From NCBI GenBank assembly GCA_020444165.1, contig JAHLLK010000022.1:1-64000 (forward strand): DNA of 64,000 nt. Reading direction: 5' to 3'. The translations under genes were made by a program, and so were the position numbers. Under the pieces are notes generated by a model that was not told the DNA's origin, ran no database searches, and saw only the letters and a program-made list of their open reading frames with translations. How positions within the stretch are numbered: position 1 is the stretch's first letter; every line of letters starts with the position of its first letter. Of this stretch, positions 1-8,928 are shown in pieces. The stretch comes from Deltaproteobacteria bacterium (GTDB lineage: Bacteria; Desulfobacterota; Desulfarculia; Desulfarculales; Desulfarculaceae).

Positions 1-1
1 G

Positions 2-1366
2 ACCAACGAGACCATCGCGGTGTTCGACTTCGGCGGCGGCACCTTTGACATCTCCATCCTGGAAGTGGGCGACGGCGTGGTGGAGGTCAAGTCCACCAAC
101 GGCGACACCCATCTGGGCGGTGACAACCTGGACCAGCGGATCATGGACTGGCTGGTGAGCGAGTTCAAGAAGGAGCAGGGCATCGACCTGTCCCAGGACC
201 CCATGGCCCTGCAGCGCCTGCGGGAAGCGGCGGAAAAGGCCAAGATGGAGCTTTCCACCGCCATGGAGACCGACATCAACCTGCCGTTCATCACGGCGGA
301 CCAGTCGGGCCCCAAGCATCTGAACATGAAGCTGAGCCGGGCCAAATTCGAGGCCCTGGTGGACGCGGAGCTGAACCGCACCCTGGATCCCTGCAAGAAC
401 GCCCTGAAGGACGCCGGACTGGCGGCCAGTCAAGTGGACGAGGTGGTCCTGGTGGGTGGCTCCACCCGCATCCCCAAGGTGCAGCAGATGGTCAAGGACT
501 TCTTCGGGCGGGAGCCCCACAAGGGCGTGAACCCCGATGAGGTGGTGGCCGTGGGCGCGGCCATCCAGGGCGGCGTGTTGGCCGGCACCGTGGAGGACGT
601 GCTCCTGTTGGACGTGACTCCCCTGTCCCTGGGCATCGAGACCCTGGGCGGCGTCATGACCAAGCTCATCGAGCGCAACACCACCATCCCGACCCGCAAG
701 AGCGAGACCTTCAGCACCGCGGCCGACAACCAGACCACGGTGGACATCCACGTCCTGCAGGGCGAGCGCGACTTCGCCAAGGATAACCGGACGCTGGGTC
801 ACTTCCAGCTCACGGGCATCCCCCCGGCCCCCCGCGGCATGCCCCAGGTCGAGGTGACCTTCGACATCGACGCCAACGGCATCGTGCACGTGGCGGCCAA
901 GGACTTGGCCACCGGCAAGGAGCAGTCCATCGAGATCAAGGCCTCCAGCGGACTGTCGGACGATGACGTGGACCGCATGGTGCAGGACGCCAAGCGCTTC
1001 TCGGCCGAGGACTCCGAGCACCGCAAGACGGTGGAGAGCCGCAACCGGCTGGACAGCCTGATCTACCAGACGGACAAGCTGTTGAAGGAAAACCGCGAGA
1101 AGCTGGACGCCGGCACCATCGGCAGCATGGAATCGGCCTTGAACGAGGCCAAGGCGGTGTTGGAGTCGGGTGACCGCGCGGCCCTGGACAACCAGTTCGA
1201 GAATCTGCAGCAGGCCAGCCACGCCATGGCCCAGGCCCTGTACACCGCCCAGACCGGGCAGCCCCAGGGCGGCGATGGCGGCGGCCCCGGGACCGGCGGC
1301 GCCCAGCGGGGCGGCGGCGGAGCCGACGACGACGTGGTGGACGCGGAGTTCACCGAGCACAATTAA
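2..1366 (+). CDS. dnaK: Chaperone DnaK (Hsp70), 3' part
   Basis: Hsp70 chaperone that binds unfolded peptides in an ATP-driven cycle with DnaJ and GrpE in the cytoplasm. The gene enters from the left edge. The first visible residues lead into the phosphate-2 motif [10 protein letters not shown] of the nucleotide-binding domain, so roughly the first 190 residues are outside the window. The substrate-binding domain begins near [14 protein letters not shown], followed by the helical lid and a Gly-rich tail ending in the typical acidic DDDVVDAEF. The frame is open from base 2 and closes with TAA. An intrinsic terminator follows 35 bp later, so this is the last gene of its transcript. Identity is certain; whether it is the main DnaK or a second paralog cannot be judged here. 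Confidence 0.97.
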   Translation, partial: TNETIAVFDFGGGTFDISILEVGDGVVEVKSTNGDTHLGGDNLDQRIMDWLVSEFKKEQGIDLSQDPMALQRLREAAEKAKMELSTAMETDINLPFITADQSGPKHLNMKLSRAKFEALVDAELNRTLDPCKNALKDAGLAASQVDEVVLVGGSTRIPKVQQMVKDFFGREPHKGVNPDEVVAVGAAIQGGVLAGTVEDVLLLDVTPLSLGIETLGGVMTKLIERNTTIPTRKSETFSTAADNQTTVDIHVLQGERDFAKDNRTLGHFQLTGIPPAPRGMPQVEVTFDIDANGIVHVAAKDLATGKEQSIEIKASSGLSDDDVDRMVQDAKRFSAEDSEHRKTVESRNRLDSLIYQTDKLLKENREKLDAGTIGSMESALNEAKAVLESGDRAALDNQFENLQQASHAMAQALYTAQTGQPQGGDGGGPGTGGAQRGGGGADDDVVDAEFTEHN

Positions 1367-1401
1367 GCGCTGGACCGGACCACCCCCAGGGGTGAGAAGA
1401 C

Positions 1402-1433
1402 CCGCGGCGGGACGCCCCGCCGCGGTTTTTTTT
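1402..1433 (+). terminator. Rho-independent terminator of dnaK
   Basis: A GC-rich stem (CCGCGGCGGG pairing with CCCGCCGCGG around a short loop) is followed directly by eight T residues. It lies 35 bp past the dnaK stop codon. Confidence 0.9.
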
Positions 1434-1495
1434 GCGCCCGCGGCGTCCCCGGGGGGTGATAGCACCAAATCCCGCCTGGTTTCCAGGATAGCGGT

Positions 1496-1525
1496 TTGAC
1501 ATCGGCTGGAACGGATCAGTATAGT
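1496..1525 (+). promoter_or_regulatory. Sigma-70-type promoter for the Cache/chemoreceptor genes
   Basis: TTGACA at 1496-1501 and TATAGT at 1520-1525 are separated by 18 bp. The predicted start leaves a leader of about 175 nt before the Cache gene at 1707. That leader contains a second strong Shine-Dalgarno-like AAAGGAGGG near 1620 in front of an in-frame GTG at 1638. Confidence 0.7.
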
Positions 1526-1706
1526 AGGTCATCCGTCACATCTCGGTAACGGTTGGGAAAAATGCCTGCCCAAGGGCCCTCACCCAATGGTTTTGCCTAT
1601 AGGCCTTCCAGCCGGGGGCAAAGGAGGGTGAGTTGGTGTGAAAACGGCTCTGGGGCGGGGGGATGGAGCCGGCATAGTGGCTTCCAGTAGAGAAAGGACC
1701 GCCAGC

Positions 1707-2222
1707 ATGAAGTTCCTTCTTCGGACCATCCTCGTTTCCCTGATAGCCCTGGGACTCTTGGGCTCCGGCGCCGCTCTGGCCGCCGATAAACTCACCCCGC
1801 AGATGGTGGTGGATCAGGTCAACAAGGCCGTGAAGCTCATCGAGGAAAAAGGTGACGCGGCTTACGCTGAACTGACCGACCCCAACAACGCCACCTGGGT
1901 TAACAAGGACAATGGCCTGTACGTCTTTGTTTACGACTTCAACGGAAACATCGTGGCCCACCTAAATCCGAAACTGGTGGGCAAGAACCTGATGAAGGTG
2001 CATGACGTAAAGGGCACCGTATTCGCAGCCGATTTCGTGCGCATCGCCAAGAGCCCCCAGGGTGAGGGCTGGACCGACTACTGGTGGCCCAAGCCTGAGG
2101 AAAAGACGGCCTCGGCTAAGACCAGCTTCGTGAAGCGGGTCCCGGGCAAGGACCTCTTGGTGGGCGCGGGGACCTATGATTTCACCCTGGAGGATGCCAA
2201 GAAGGCCACCGGCATCGAATAG
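1707..2222 (+). CDS. Secreted single-Cache domain protein
   Basis: A 171-residue protein with a clear cleavable signal peptide ([18 protein letters not shown], cleavage near ALAA) and then one small extracytoplasmic sensor-type domain. The body carries the pattern usual for sCache_2 proteins: an N-terminal helix ([17 protein letters not shown]), a [16 protein letters not shown] strand pair, LVGKNLM, a WTDYWWPKP stretch and a closing LLVGAGTYD. Such proteins typically bind small ligands such as organic acids. It has no membrane anchor. I chose ATG 1707 because AAAGGA lies 7 nt upstream and the signal peptide begins there; an in-frame GTG at 1638 would place 23 residues before it. The gene precedes a chemoreceptor in the same direction, suggesting a periplasmic ligand-binding partner (inference). 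Confidence 0.85.
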   Translation: MKFLLRTILVSLIALGLLGSGAALAADKLTPQMVVDQVNKAVKLIEEKGDAAYAELTDPNNATWVNKDNGLYVFVYDFNGNIVAHLNPKLVGKNLMKVHDVKGTVFAADFVRIAKSPQGEGWTDYWWPKPEEKTASAKTSFVKRVPGKDLLVGAGTYDFTLEDAKKATGIE

Positions 2223-2248
2223 GTTCCGTTTTTCCGATTAGATACCGA

Positions 2249-2283
2249 CCACCCGTTCCCGCGTTCCAAGCGGGAACGGGTGG
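2249..2283 (+). other. 13-bp perfect hairpin between Cache gene and chemoreceptor gene
   Basis: CCACCCGTTCCCG at 2249-2261 pairs perfectly with CGGGAACGGGTGG at 2271-2283. There is no long T tract behind it. It may stabilise the upstream mRNA or partly terminate it, leaving the chemoreceptor less expressed than the Cache protein. Confidence 0.5.
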
Positions 2284-2368
2284 CGGTTTACCAGGGGGGC
2301 GCTGGAACGGGCCGTCCGGCTTTCCTTGGACATCACGGTCATCGCAGCAACATCGCAGGAGAATAAGG

Positions 2369-4519
2369 ATGTCTGCCCAGAACAGAATCTCCCGGCTCCA
2401 CAGCCTCGGCTTCCGTATCGCACTCTTGCCCCTGGTGGGGCTTTTGGGCCTTTTGCTCAACCAAGGCATCACGACCTACGCTGACCGGCAGAAAACGGCC
2501 TCTTTCGAACTGGTGGCCATCTCCGGGGACATCGCGGCCAACACGGCCAACCTGTTGCGCCTGGAAAGCCAATACCTCGGGGGCGGCAGTGGGGCCACCA
2601 TGCCCCAGGTCAAGGAAAAGGAAGCGGCCATCAAGGAACTGTTCCAATTGGCCCAGACCAAGGCCCACAGCGAGGCCCTGAGCGAGAGCCTGGGCGAGGC
2701 GCAGACCAGCTTGGACGAGCTGGGCCAGGTCTTCAGCAAGGCCGCCGGGGTGTATCAGGACCTGACCCGGGCGCGTTCGGAGCTGTCGGCCTACTTCCGC
2801 GCCGCGGATGAGATCCTCATGGCGGCGGTGACCGGCCTGAACGAGGAGGAAACCACCAAGATCATGGTGGGGGAAACCCTCTCGGACAACAAGGTCAGCC
2901 TCCGCAACGCCCTGAAGGATTACACCGCCTACACCGCCCAGGCCATGCTGGAAGTCACCGACCTTTTGGCCTTTGGCGATGACAAGAAGTACCAGGAGGA
3001 ATCCAAGCTCCTCCGGGTCAGCATGAAAAAGGCGGCCGAGAACCTGGAGGGCATGCTCATCTCGGTGGGCGACGACAGCTTTACGCGCATGTGGAAGCGG
3101 GCCCAGGCTCAGCAATCCAAGACCGTGGCCGAGGCCGACCGGATCTTCGGCTACTGGAGCCGGGGCAAGCGGGAGAACGCCAAGCTGGGCGCCACGGCGG
3201 ACCGGATGCAAGTGGCCCTGAATCACGTGAAGGACGGGGTGCAAGAGGAGCATGACGCCGCCGGCCGCCTGGCCTTCTGGCTCTCCACCTCCACCACCGT
3301 GCTCACCGCGCTGTTGTTGATCGTGGTCAGCTACTTCATCCTGCGGGGCATCACCCGCCCGGTGAGGCAGATGACCCGGGCCATCGAGAACATGGCCGAC
3401 GGCGACTTCAGCACCACCATCAACCGCACCTCCCAGGATGAGATCGGCCTCATGGCCGAGGCCCTGGGGCGCATGGCCGCCAACCAGCAGGACAAGCTGG
3501 AATTGGCCGAGACCATCGCCCAGGGCGACCTGAGCCGCGAGGTGAAGCTGGCCTCCCAGAAGGACATGCTGGGCCTCAGCCTCATGACCATGGCCGACAG
3601 CCTGAACGGGCTCATGGCCGAGTTCGCCGAGGCGGTGGAGCAGGTGGATTCCGGCTCGGACCAGATCAGCGACTCGGCCAACGCGCTGTCCCAGGGGGCC
3701 ACCGAGCAGGCGGCCAGCCTGGAGGAGATCTCGGCCAGCCTCACCCAGATCGGCGGGCAGACCGGCTCCAACGCGGAGAATGCCTCCCAGGCCAACCAGC
3801 TGGCCGGCATGGTCCGGGGCGCGGCCGAAGAGGGCAACCAGGAGATGGGCCGCATGATCGCTTCCATGGCCGAGATCAACACGGCCAGCCAGAACATCGC
3901 CAAGATCATCAAGGTCATTGACGACATCGCCTTCCAGACCAACCTGTTGGCCCTGAACGCGGCGGTGGAGGCGGCCCGGGCGGGCTCCCACGGCAAGGGC
4001 TTCGCCGTGGTGGCCGAGGAGGTCCGGAACCTGGCCGGGCGCAGCGCCAAGGCGGCCAAGGAGACCGCGGACCTCATCGAGGGCTCGGTGAAGAAGATCA
4101 AGGACGGCTCGGCCATCGCCAACCAGACCGCCCAGGCCTTGGGCAAGATCAACGACGGCATCACCAAGATGGCCGACCTGGTGGGCGAGATCGCGGCGGC
4201 CAGCAACGAGCAGGCCCAGGGCATCCGGCAGGTCAACCAGGGCTTGGGCCAGGTGGACCAGGTGACCCAGCAGAACACGGCCAACGCCGAGGAGGTGGCC
4301 TCGGCCGCCCAGGAGCTTTCTTCCCAGGCCAGTCAGCTGCGGGGCATGTTGGACCGCTTCACCCTGAAGGGCGGCGCCCGCTCCACAGCGGCTGCCCCGC
4401 CCCACGCCACGGCGACGGGGGAAACCCTGCCCGCCAGGGCCGAAGCGGAAGCGGCGGACCAGCTGGTGAAACCCAGCGAGGTCATCGCCCTGGACGACGA
4501 GGAGTTCGGCAAGTTCTAG
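2369..4519 (+). CDS. Methyl-accepting chemotaxis protein
   Basis: A 716-residue transmembrane chemoreceptor that signals through CheA/CheW. Visible architecture: first membrane helix about residues 15-32; an unusually long (about 270-residue) helical periplasmic sensor region with no recognisable Cache fold; second membrane helix about 306-325; HAMP with [12 protein letters not shown] and DGDFSTTI about 326-380; then a coiled-coil signalling domain. Its hairpin tip contains [23 protein letters not shown] at about 515-560. No C-terminal CheR-binding pentapeptide is present. The start has AGGAG 8 nt upstream. The preceding secreted Cache protein is a candidate soluble partner. The TAG stop coincides with a TAGCAGGCTGTTGAAAA sequence identical to the end of the dispersed repeats described below. 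Confidence 0.95.
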   Translation: MSAQNRISRLHSLGFRIALLPLVGLLGLLLNQGITTYADRQKTASFELVAISGDIAANTANLLRLESQYLGGGSGATMPQVKEKEAAIKELFQLAQTKAHSEALSESLGEAQTSLDELGQVFSKAAGVYQDLTRARSELSAYFRAADEILMAAVTGLNEEETTKIMVGETLSDNKVSLRNALKDYTAYTAQAMLEVTDLLAFGDDKKYQEESKLLRVSMKKAAENLEGMLISVGDDSFTRMWKRAQAQQSKTVAEADRIFGYWSRGKRENAKLGATADRMQVALNHVKDGVQEEHDAAGRLAFWLSTSTTVLTALLLIVVSYFILRGITRPVRQMTRAIENMADGDFSTTINRTSQDEIGLMAEALGRMAANQQDKLELAETIAQGDLSREVKLASQKDMLGLSLMTMADSLNGLMAEFAEAVEQVDSGSDQISDSANALSQGATEQAASLEEISASLTQIGGQTGSNAENASQANQLAGMVRGAAEEGNQEMGRMIASMAEINTASQNIAKIIKVIDDIAFQTNLLALNAAVEAARAGSHGKGFAVVAEEVRNLAGRSAKAAKETADLIEGSVKKIKDGSAIANQTAQALGKINDGITKMADLVGEIAAASNEQAQGIRQVNQGLGQVDQVTQQNTANAEEVASAAQELSSQASQLRGMLDRFTLKGGARSTAAAPPHATATGETLPARAEAEAADQLVKPSEVIALDDEEFGKF

Positions 4520-4542
4520 CAGGCTGTTGAAAACGGCCTGCC
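4516..4542. repeat. Solo end of the modular hairpin repeat at the chemoreceptor stop
   Basis: CTAGCAGGCTGTTGAAAA, the terminal sequence of repeats E (25397) and F (30628), sits exactly on the stop codon of the chemoreceptor and folds back on GGCCTGCC. Only the terminal hairpin is present; the internal hairpins are missing. Confidence 0.6.
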
Positions 4543-4564
4543 AGACCCGGTCTGGCCCAGGAGC

Positions 4565-4605
4565 ACGGCGGGCCGTCCCCGGAAGGGTGCGGCCCGCCGT
4601 CTTTT
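4565..4605 (+). terminator. Rho-independent terminator of the chemoreceptor
   Basis: ACGGCGGGCCG at 4565-4575 pairs with CGGCCCGCCGT at 4590-4600, followed by CTTTT. Confidence 0.8.
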
Positions 4606-4790
4606 GGGGAGCCGTAACAGGGCGCTGCGGCGGCCGGGCCTCCGGCGCGGGGCGATTTTTTTCGTGGCCGGGGCCGGCCCGGAGTGATAATGCAAAATCA
4701 CTGGGTTTTACCAGTGGGAAATACGCATCCGGACCGGTAGCCGGCCGTGGCCGTCGGCTCCCTGCCGGCAAGCATGTTCCGGAGAAAAGC

Positions 4791-5651
4791 ATGGATCTGC
4801 AACAAACCAAGTATGAGTTGAACGACGGGGTGGCCCTGGTCACCCTGAACCGGCCGGACCACCTGAACGCCTTCACGCCGGTCATGGGCCGGGAGCTTTT
4901 GGAAATCTACGCCGAGGCCGGCCGGGACGACCAGGTGCGGGCGGTGGTGGTCACCGGGGCGGGGCGCGCCTTTTGCGCCGGGGCGGACCTCTCCCGCGGG
5001 TCCGACACCTGGAACTATGCCCGGCGGGCCGAGCCGGACCCGGGCATCAGCCGCCACCGCGACATGGGCGGCAAGGTGTCCCTGGCTGCCTACGACTGCC
5101 CCAAACCGGTGATCGCGGCCATGAACGGCCATGCCGTGGGCATAGGGCTCACCATGACTCTGGGCATGGACATCCGCATCGCGGCCCAGGAGGCCAAAAT
5201 GGGCCTGGTGTTCACCCGGCGGGGCGTCGTGCCCGAGGCCTGCTCCTCCTGGTTCCTGCCGCGGCTGGTGGGCATGGGCAAGGCGGCCGAGCTGGTGCTC
5301 ACCGGCCGGGTGTTCCGGGCCGCCGAGGAGGCCGGCTCGGGCCTGTTCAACCAGGTGCTGCCCCAGGAGATGGTGCTGGACAAGGCCCTGACCCTGGCCC
5401 GGGAGATCGTGGAAAACACCTCGCCGGTGATGGTGGCCCTGGCCAAGGCCATGCTGTGGCACGGCCTGTCCGAACCGGACCCCCGGGCGGCGCATCTGGT
5501 GGACTCGCGGCTGTTCTACTGGGCCGGCCGCCAGGCCGATTCGGCCGAGGGCGTGCAGTCGTTCCTGGAGAAGCGCCCCCCCCAGTTCCCGCTGCGGCCC
5601 AGCCAGGACATGCCGGACTTCTATCCCTGGTGGCGGGAAACCAAGGATTAG
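4791..5651 (+). CDS. Enoyl-CoA hydratase/isomerase family protein (crotonase)
   Basis: A 286-residue cytoplasmic crotonase-fold enzyme acting on acyl-CoA thioesters. Oxyanion-hole segments are visible as GRAFCAGADLS (about 62-72) and NGHAVGIGLTM. In the active-site loop VVPEACSSWFLPRLVG the second catalytic glutamate (Glu164 of rat mitochondrial hydratase) is kept. The first (Glu144 position) is replaced in the stretch KMGLVFTRRG, as in many crotonases that are not strict hydratases. Start ATG 4791 has GGAGA 6 nt upstream. It stands alone between the chemoreceptor terminator and an Fe-S protein 78 bp downstream. The exact substrate cannot be assigned. Confidence 0.88.
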   Translation: MDLQQTKYELNDGVALVTLNRPDHLNAFTPVMGRELLEIYAEAGRDDQVRAVVVTGAGRAFCAGADLSRGSDTWNYARRAEPDPGISRHRDMGGKVSLAAYDCPKPVIAAMNGHAVGIGLTMTLGMDIRIAAQEAKMGLVFTRRGVVPEACSSWFLPRLVGMGKAAELVLTGRVFRAAEEAGSGLFNQVLPQEMVLDKALTLAREIVENTSPVMVALAKAMLWHGLSEPDPRAAHLVDSRLFYWAGRQADSAEGVQSFLEKRPPQFPLRPSQDMPDFYPWWRETKD

Positions 5652-5729
5652 GCGACAAGGATAATCGGCCAGGGCCGTCCCGGCCTTGGCCACCGCCCCC
5701 GCGCCTGCCGCGGGTCAGGGAGAAAGAGC

Positions 5730-6602
5730 ATGGCCGTAGAGCAAGTTGGCCCGGAGTGGGTGACCGCGCTGATCCAGGAGTGGGCCGCCTCGCCGGACAA
5801 CAATCTGGGCCCGGGCTGGCCGGAGCCGGCCTTTGCCGGGCCCCTGGTGGGCTTCGTGGCCGGAGACGATCCCATCTACCAAGAGTACAAGGAAGTGGTG
5901 GGGCCCTACCATTGGACCCCGGCCGAGGCCTTTGCCCTGGCCTTTCCCGACCGCCCGGCCGCGCCGGGGGAGTTGACCGTCATCTCCTGGGTGCTGCCCC
6001 TGGCCCCGGCGGTCAAGGCCGACAACCGCCAAGCCCGGGACCTGCCAGCCGAGCGCTGGGCCCGGGCCCGCGTCTTTGGCGAACACGCCAACGAACGGCT
6101 GCGGCAAAGGGTGGTGGAGGCGCTGGCCGCCCGGGGAGTGGACGCCGTGGGCCCCCCGACTCTGCCGGATTGGGCCATGCGCGACTCGGACCGCTTTACC
6201 TACGCCTCCAACTGGTCCGAGCGCCACCAGGCCTTCGCGGCCGGGCTGGGCTCCTTTGGCCTGTGCGACGGGCTCATCACCGCCCGGGGCAAGGCCCTCC
6301 GCGCCGGCAGCGTGGTGGCCCGGGTTCAGCTCCCCCCCACCCCCCGGCCGGCCGGCGACCACCGGGCCAACTGCCTGTTCTTCAGCCACGACGGGGCCTG
6401 CGGCAAATGCATCCCCCGCTGCCCGGTGGGAGCCCTGTCCCCGGCCGGCCACGACAAGCTGAAGTGCAAGGAATACCTGCGCACCACCGTGGCCCGGCAC
6501 GTGGAGGAGAACTACGGCTTCGCGGGCTATGGCTGCGGCCTGTGCCAGGTGAAAGTGCCCTGCGAAAGCAAGATTCCCCTGCCGCGGGGCGCGGAGGGCT
6601 AA
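5730..6602 (+). CDS. Epoxyqueuosine reductase-like 4Fe-4S protein
   Basis: A 290-residue soluble iron-sulfur protein. The C-terminal third holds CGKCIPRCPVGAL (CX2CX3CP), an isolated Cys in LKCKEY, and GYGCGLCQVKVPC. This is the two-cluster pattern of the QueG-type fold (4Fe-4S double cluster domain). The N-terminal part lacks the obvious QueG catalytic and cobalamin-binding landmarks, so it is better called QueG-like than QueG. Family members of this shape are often annotated as epoxyqueuosine reductase or reductive-dehalogenase-like ferredoxins. RBS AGGGAGA precedes ATG 5730. A structured terminator-like repeat follows. Confidence 0.75.
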   Translation: MAVEQVGPEWVTALIQEWAASPDNNLGPGWPEPAFAGPLVGFVAGDDPIYQEYKEVVGPYHWTPAEAFALAFPDRPAAPGELTVISWVLPLAPAVKADNRQARDLPAERWARARVFGEHANERLRQRVVEALAARGVDAVGPPTLPDWAMRDSDRFTYASNWSERHQAFAAGLGSFGLCDGLITARGKALRAGSVVARVQLPPTPRPAGDHRANCLFFSHDGACGKCIPRCPVGALSPAGHDKLKCKEYLRTTVARHVEENYGFAGYGCGLCQVKVPCESKIPLPRGAEG

Positions 6603-6611
6603 GGGATCGGG

Positions 6612-6705
6612 GGAGGAAGAGGTGGGGGGAAGGGGTCCTTTTTTGAAAAAGAGGACCCCTAACCCCTCCACTTCCCACCCCCTCAAAAAACTTCATATTT
6701 TTCAG
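6612..6705. repeat. Terminator-like hairpin element, copy 1
   Basis: The series is GAAGAGGTGGGGGGAA, a hairpin (AGGGGTCC with GGACCCCT around a T6/A5 centre, 6631-6660), a C-rich strand with CCCCTC, and CAAAAAACTT. The same order of blocks appears at 43822-43893. The T and A runs on both sides suggest it can terminate transcription in both directions. Confidence 0.6.
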
Positions 6706-7135
6706 CGTGTTGGTAAATAGTCATTGCTGGGTGGGCTGGTCGGCGCGGGCGAGGGAGACCCCGCCCTTTGCTATTTGGCGGCCCCGGGGTCGGCTTGGCG
6801 GGCGGCCCCGGCCGGGGGCAGGAGGTCCAGGAGGCGGCGGGGCAGGGCAAAGGCGGCCGGGCCCTCGGGGGCGGAGCTGTCCACCCCTGCGCGAGGCTTA
6901 CACACCTCCCGGAGGATGCCGTCCCGCCGCCGCCCACCTCCACCACCAAGTCCTGAAGGTCTGAGGGTTGTGGGGACAGCACCCGCGTTACCTGGAGGGC
7001 CGGGCCCGGGGCGCCCTCCCGGGCGGAGTTCTCCAGGGAACCCGCCCCCTCGGGGGGAACGCGGTGGGCCGTTGGTGCGGCCCGGGGAGGCCTGGCGGCG
7101 CCTGGCGGCCAGGTCTCAAGGGTGGCGGCAGAGGT
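6706..7135. other. Intergenic stretch without a supported gene
   Basis: About 430 GC-rich bases between the Fe-S gene and the 3' end of speD. Short open frames exist on both strands, but none has a ribosome binding site together with recognisable protein sequence. A minus-strand segment near 6772-6960 has coding-like composition and could be the remnant of a C-terminus, but this is not supported further. Confidence 0.4.
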
Positions 7136-7549
7136 TCAGTTCTCGAGAGCCCGGCAGGCCGGGGCTTCGGCCGGTTTGTGGAGGATCTCCTCGTCGGGCA
7201 GGTCCAGCATGCCTCGGGTCAGGAGCATTTTCTGCACCTGGCCCGCGCCGAAGCCCTGCCGCAAGTATTCCGCCGCGGCGTTCATGTCGATGACGTCACC
7301 GCAGGTGAACACATCCAGCGCCGCGTAGCCGTACTCCGGCCAGGTATGGATGGTGAAATGGGATTCGCTGATGATGATGACCCCGCTCACTCCCTGGGGG
7401 GCGAACTGGTGGAAGAAGGGTTTGATCAGGGTCGCTCCGGAGGCCTCCACCGCACCGGTCATGGTGCGGGCGACGTAAGCCGGGTCGTCCAGGAGTTGCG
7501 GGGAGCAGTCGTAGAGCTCGAGGATCAAGTGCCTGCCAAGGGATTTCAT
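7136..7549 (-). CDS. speD: S-adenosylmethionine decarboxylase proenzyme
   Basis: A 137-residue class 1B AdoMet decarboxylase that supplies decarboxylated AdoMet for spermidine synthesis. The proenzyme self-cleaves to form a pyruvoyl cofactor. The motif SGVIIISESHFTIHTWPE places the cleavage at Glu62-Ser63, the same position as in the Thermotoga enzyme, and the following FTCG and C-terminal helix are typical. I chose ATG 7549 because AAGGGGGTGG lies just upstream and the family starts near here; the open frame continues upstream without support. No speE gene is adjacent in the window, so the aminopropyltransferase must be elsewhere. Confidence 0.95.
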   Translation of the reverse strand: MKSLGRHLILELYDCSPQLLDDPAYVARTMTGAVEASGATLIKPFFHQFAPQGVSGVIIISESHFTIHTWPEYGYAALDVFTCGDVIDMNAAAEYLRQGFGAGQVQKMLLTRGMLDLPDEEILHKPAEAPACRALEN

Positions 7550-8021
7550 GGCTTGCCACCCCCTTTGACGCCAGCCTCTTCCCGGGTGCGAATAGCCGGG
7601 AACTCTGCCGTGCTTCGGAAGGGTTGTGGTTACAAGGAGGGGAAGCCGGCAGGCGCACGGGCCGGCCCGCCGGCAAGGCGGCGGTACCGGGCCCCTTGGG
7701 CCGGTTTGGGGACGCTGGAAGCGTCCGCGCAGGCGGGCGGGCGGCGCGGGGCCGCCGTGGAGTTCGCCTATGTGCGCATTTCCCAACCCCGTCCGGCTCC
7801 GCTCCAGGTTTCCTGAAGGGGCGGAGGGGCCGCTCATGGGAGCCCCCTTTGCATTTTCGGCGTGGAAACCGGGCTTCCACGCAAAGTTGACACATAAACA
7901 AAAATAGTCCGGCCGGACCCCCACGGGGAGCCCCGGCCCGGGCGGTGAAACCGCGAAAACCATGACTACACCCATTATTCAGGGCCGTCAACCCCTGGCG
8001 GCCACAAAAATGCCACATTGC

Positions 8022-8051
8022 TTGACTGGGGCCCCGAAGCGAACTTACAAT
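8022..8051 (+). promoter_or_regulatory. Sigma-70-type promoter upstream of repeat A and the HU gene
   Basis: TTGACT at 8022-8027 and TACAAT at 8046-8051, with an 18-bp spacer. Confidence 0.6.
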
Positions 8052-8130
8052 ATGATCACTGGGGTTTAGAAAAATGTCCGGGGGGTGGCTGGAAGCGCCT
8101 GCCGGGCAGGCCGGAGGGGGAATTAAGATT

Positions 8131-8320
8131 CCCAGGCTGTTTGTCAACAGCCTGGGGCGGGCCGGGGATGGCCCGCCGATTTGCGGAGATTTTCTTTGGA
8201 AATGACGCAAATTGTGCAACTTGGCAAAACCAGGGGGGAGCCGGCAAGCTGGGCTTGCTGGGGGGTAAGCACGCTTTTGCCAAGTTGCAGCTGACCAAGG
8301 CCAGGACGGTCTTGGTCAGA
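8131..8320 (+). repeat. Modular hairpin repeat, copy A
   Basis: The hairpins in order are: CCCAGGCTGTT/AACAGCCTGGG (8131-8155); GGCGGGCC/TGGCCCGCC (8157-8178); ATTTGCG/CGCAAAT; CAACTTGGCAAAA/TTTTGCCAAGTTG (8217-8288) enclosing a GGCAAGC/GCTTGCT inner stem; and CTGACCAAG/CTTGGTCAG (8290-8319). The order matches copy E and the reverse complements of copies B, C and F. Confidence 0.75.
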
Positions 8321-8415
8321 AATCTGGCTATTCCTGGTTTTCCCGCGGCTGCTGGCGGAGCGCCCGCCGGCCGGCCCCACCGGAACCGCAGTGACATAGA
8401 AGGGAGTGGCGGGGC

Positions 8416-8703
8416 ATGACTTTGACCAAAGCTGATATTGTGGCCAAAGTGTATGGTCTGGGCCAGTTGACCAAAGCGGAAGCTGCCAGTTCTGTGGACA
8501 GCGCGCTGGCCCTCATCAAGGACTCCCTGGCCGAAGGCGAGGAAGTCCTGGTAAGCGGCTTTGGCAAGTGGTCCGTACGGGACAAGAAAGAGCGGAGGGG
8601 CCGCAATCCCCAGACCGGCAACCCCTTGACCTTGCCACCCAGGCGGGTGGTGACTTTCCGTCCTTCGCGGGTGCTGAAGGCCAAGATCCAGTCCGAAGAA
8701 TAG
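8416..8703 (+). CDS. HU/IHF-family DNA-binding protein
   Basis: A 95-residue histone-like DNA-bending protein. It has the HU/IHF layout: N-terminal helices (MTLTKADIVAKVYG, then SALALIKDSLAEGEEVLVSGFGKWSV), and the beta-arm with GRNPQTGNPLTLPPRRVVTFRPS. The NPQTG tip carries the intercalating proline. It resembles IHF alpha in length, and the RBS AGAAGGGAG precedes ATG 8416. A GGAATCCCGCCCC hairpin follows the stop. Whether it works as HU homodimer or IHF subunit cannot be told from this gene alone. Confidence 0.93.
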   Translation: MTLTKADIVAKVYGLGQLTKAEAASSVDSALALIKDSLAEGEEVLVSGFGKWSVRDKKERRGRNPQTGNPLTLPPRRVVTFRPSRVLKAKIQSEE

Positions 8704-8706
8704 CGC

Positions 8707-8742
8707 GGAATCCCGCCCCGGCCGCGCCCGGGGCGGGATTCC
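8707..8742 (+). terminator. Strong hairpin after the HU gene (weak T tract)
   Basis: GGAATCCCGCCCC at 8707-8719 pairs with GGGGCGGGATTCC at 8730-8742. There is no T run behind it, so termination may be incomplete. Confidence 0.5.
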
Positions 8743-8780
8743 GTCGCCCTTTGCCCGCGAAGCCTGTCCCTCTTTGCCAG

Positions 8781-8888
8781 ACACCCACGCCCATCTGGAG
8801 GGCCTGCCGGATCCCCGGGCCGCGCTGGCGCGCGTCTGGCGGGCCGAGGTCTGCGCCGTGGTGGCGGGGGCCCTGGATGGCCCGGCTG
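8781..8888 (+). pseudogene. Broken duplicate of the 5' end of the tatD-family gene
   Basis: About 108 bp starting GACACCCACGCCCATCTGG repeat the first codons of the downstream hydrolase (8935 onward) at an offset of 154 bp, with scattered mismatches. The copy encodes DTHAHLEGLPDPRAALAR and then drifts. It has no start codon in frame, and the offset is not a multiple of three, so it cannot extend the real gene. It looks like a relic of a tandem duplication or of recombination with a paralog. Confidence 0.85.
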
Positions 8889-8928
8889 AGGCCAGACGCC
8901 GTTGCCCCGGCCCCGGGAGGCTTGCCCC

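Larger units (their letters stand above)
7550..8415. other. Divergent intergenic region between speD and the HU gene
   Basis: 866 bp without a supported gene. It contains the speD ribosome binding site at its left, a good plus-strand promoter at 8022-8051, and the modular hairpin repeat copy A at 8131-8320. The HU gene would therefore be transcribed with a leader of about 360 nt containing the repeat. Confidence 0.6.

Noticed and set aside
6683..6982. 99-residue minus-strand frame downstream of speD
   Set aside because: Pro/Arg-rich translation without RBS or motifs; at most a decayed C-terminus.
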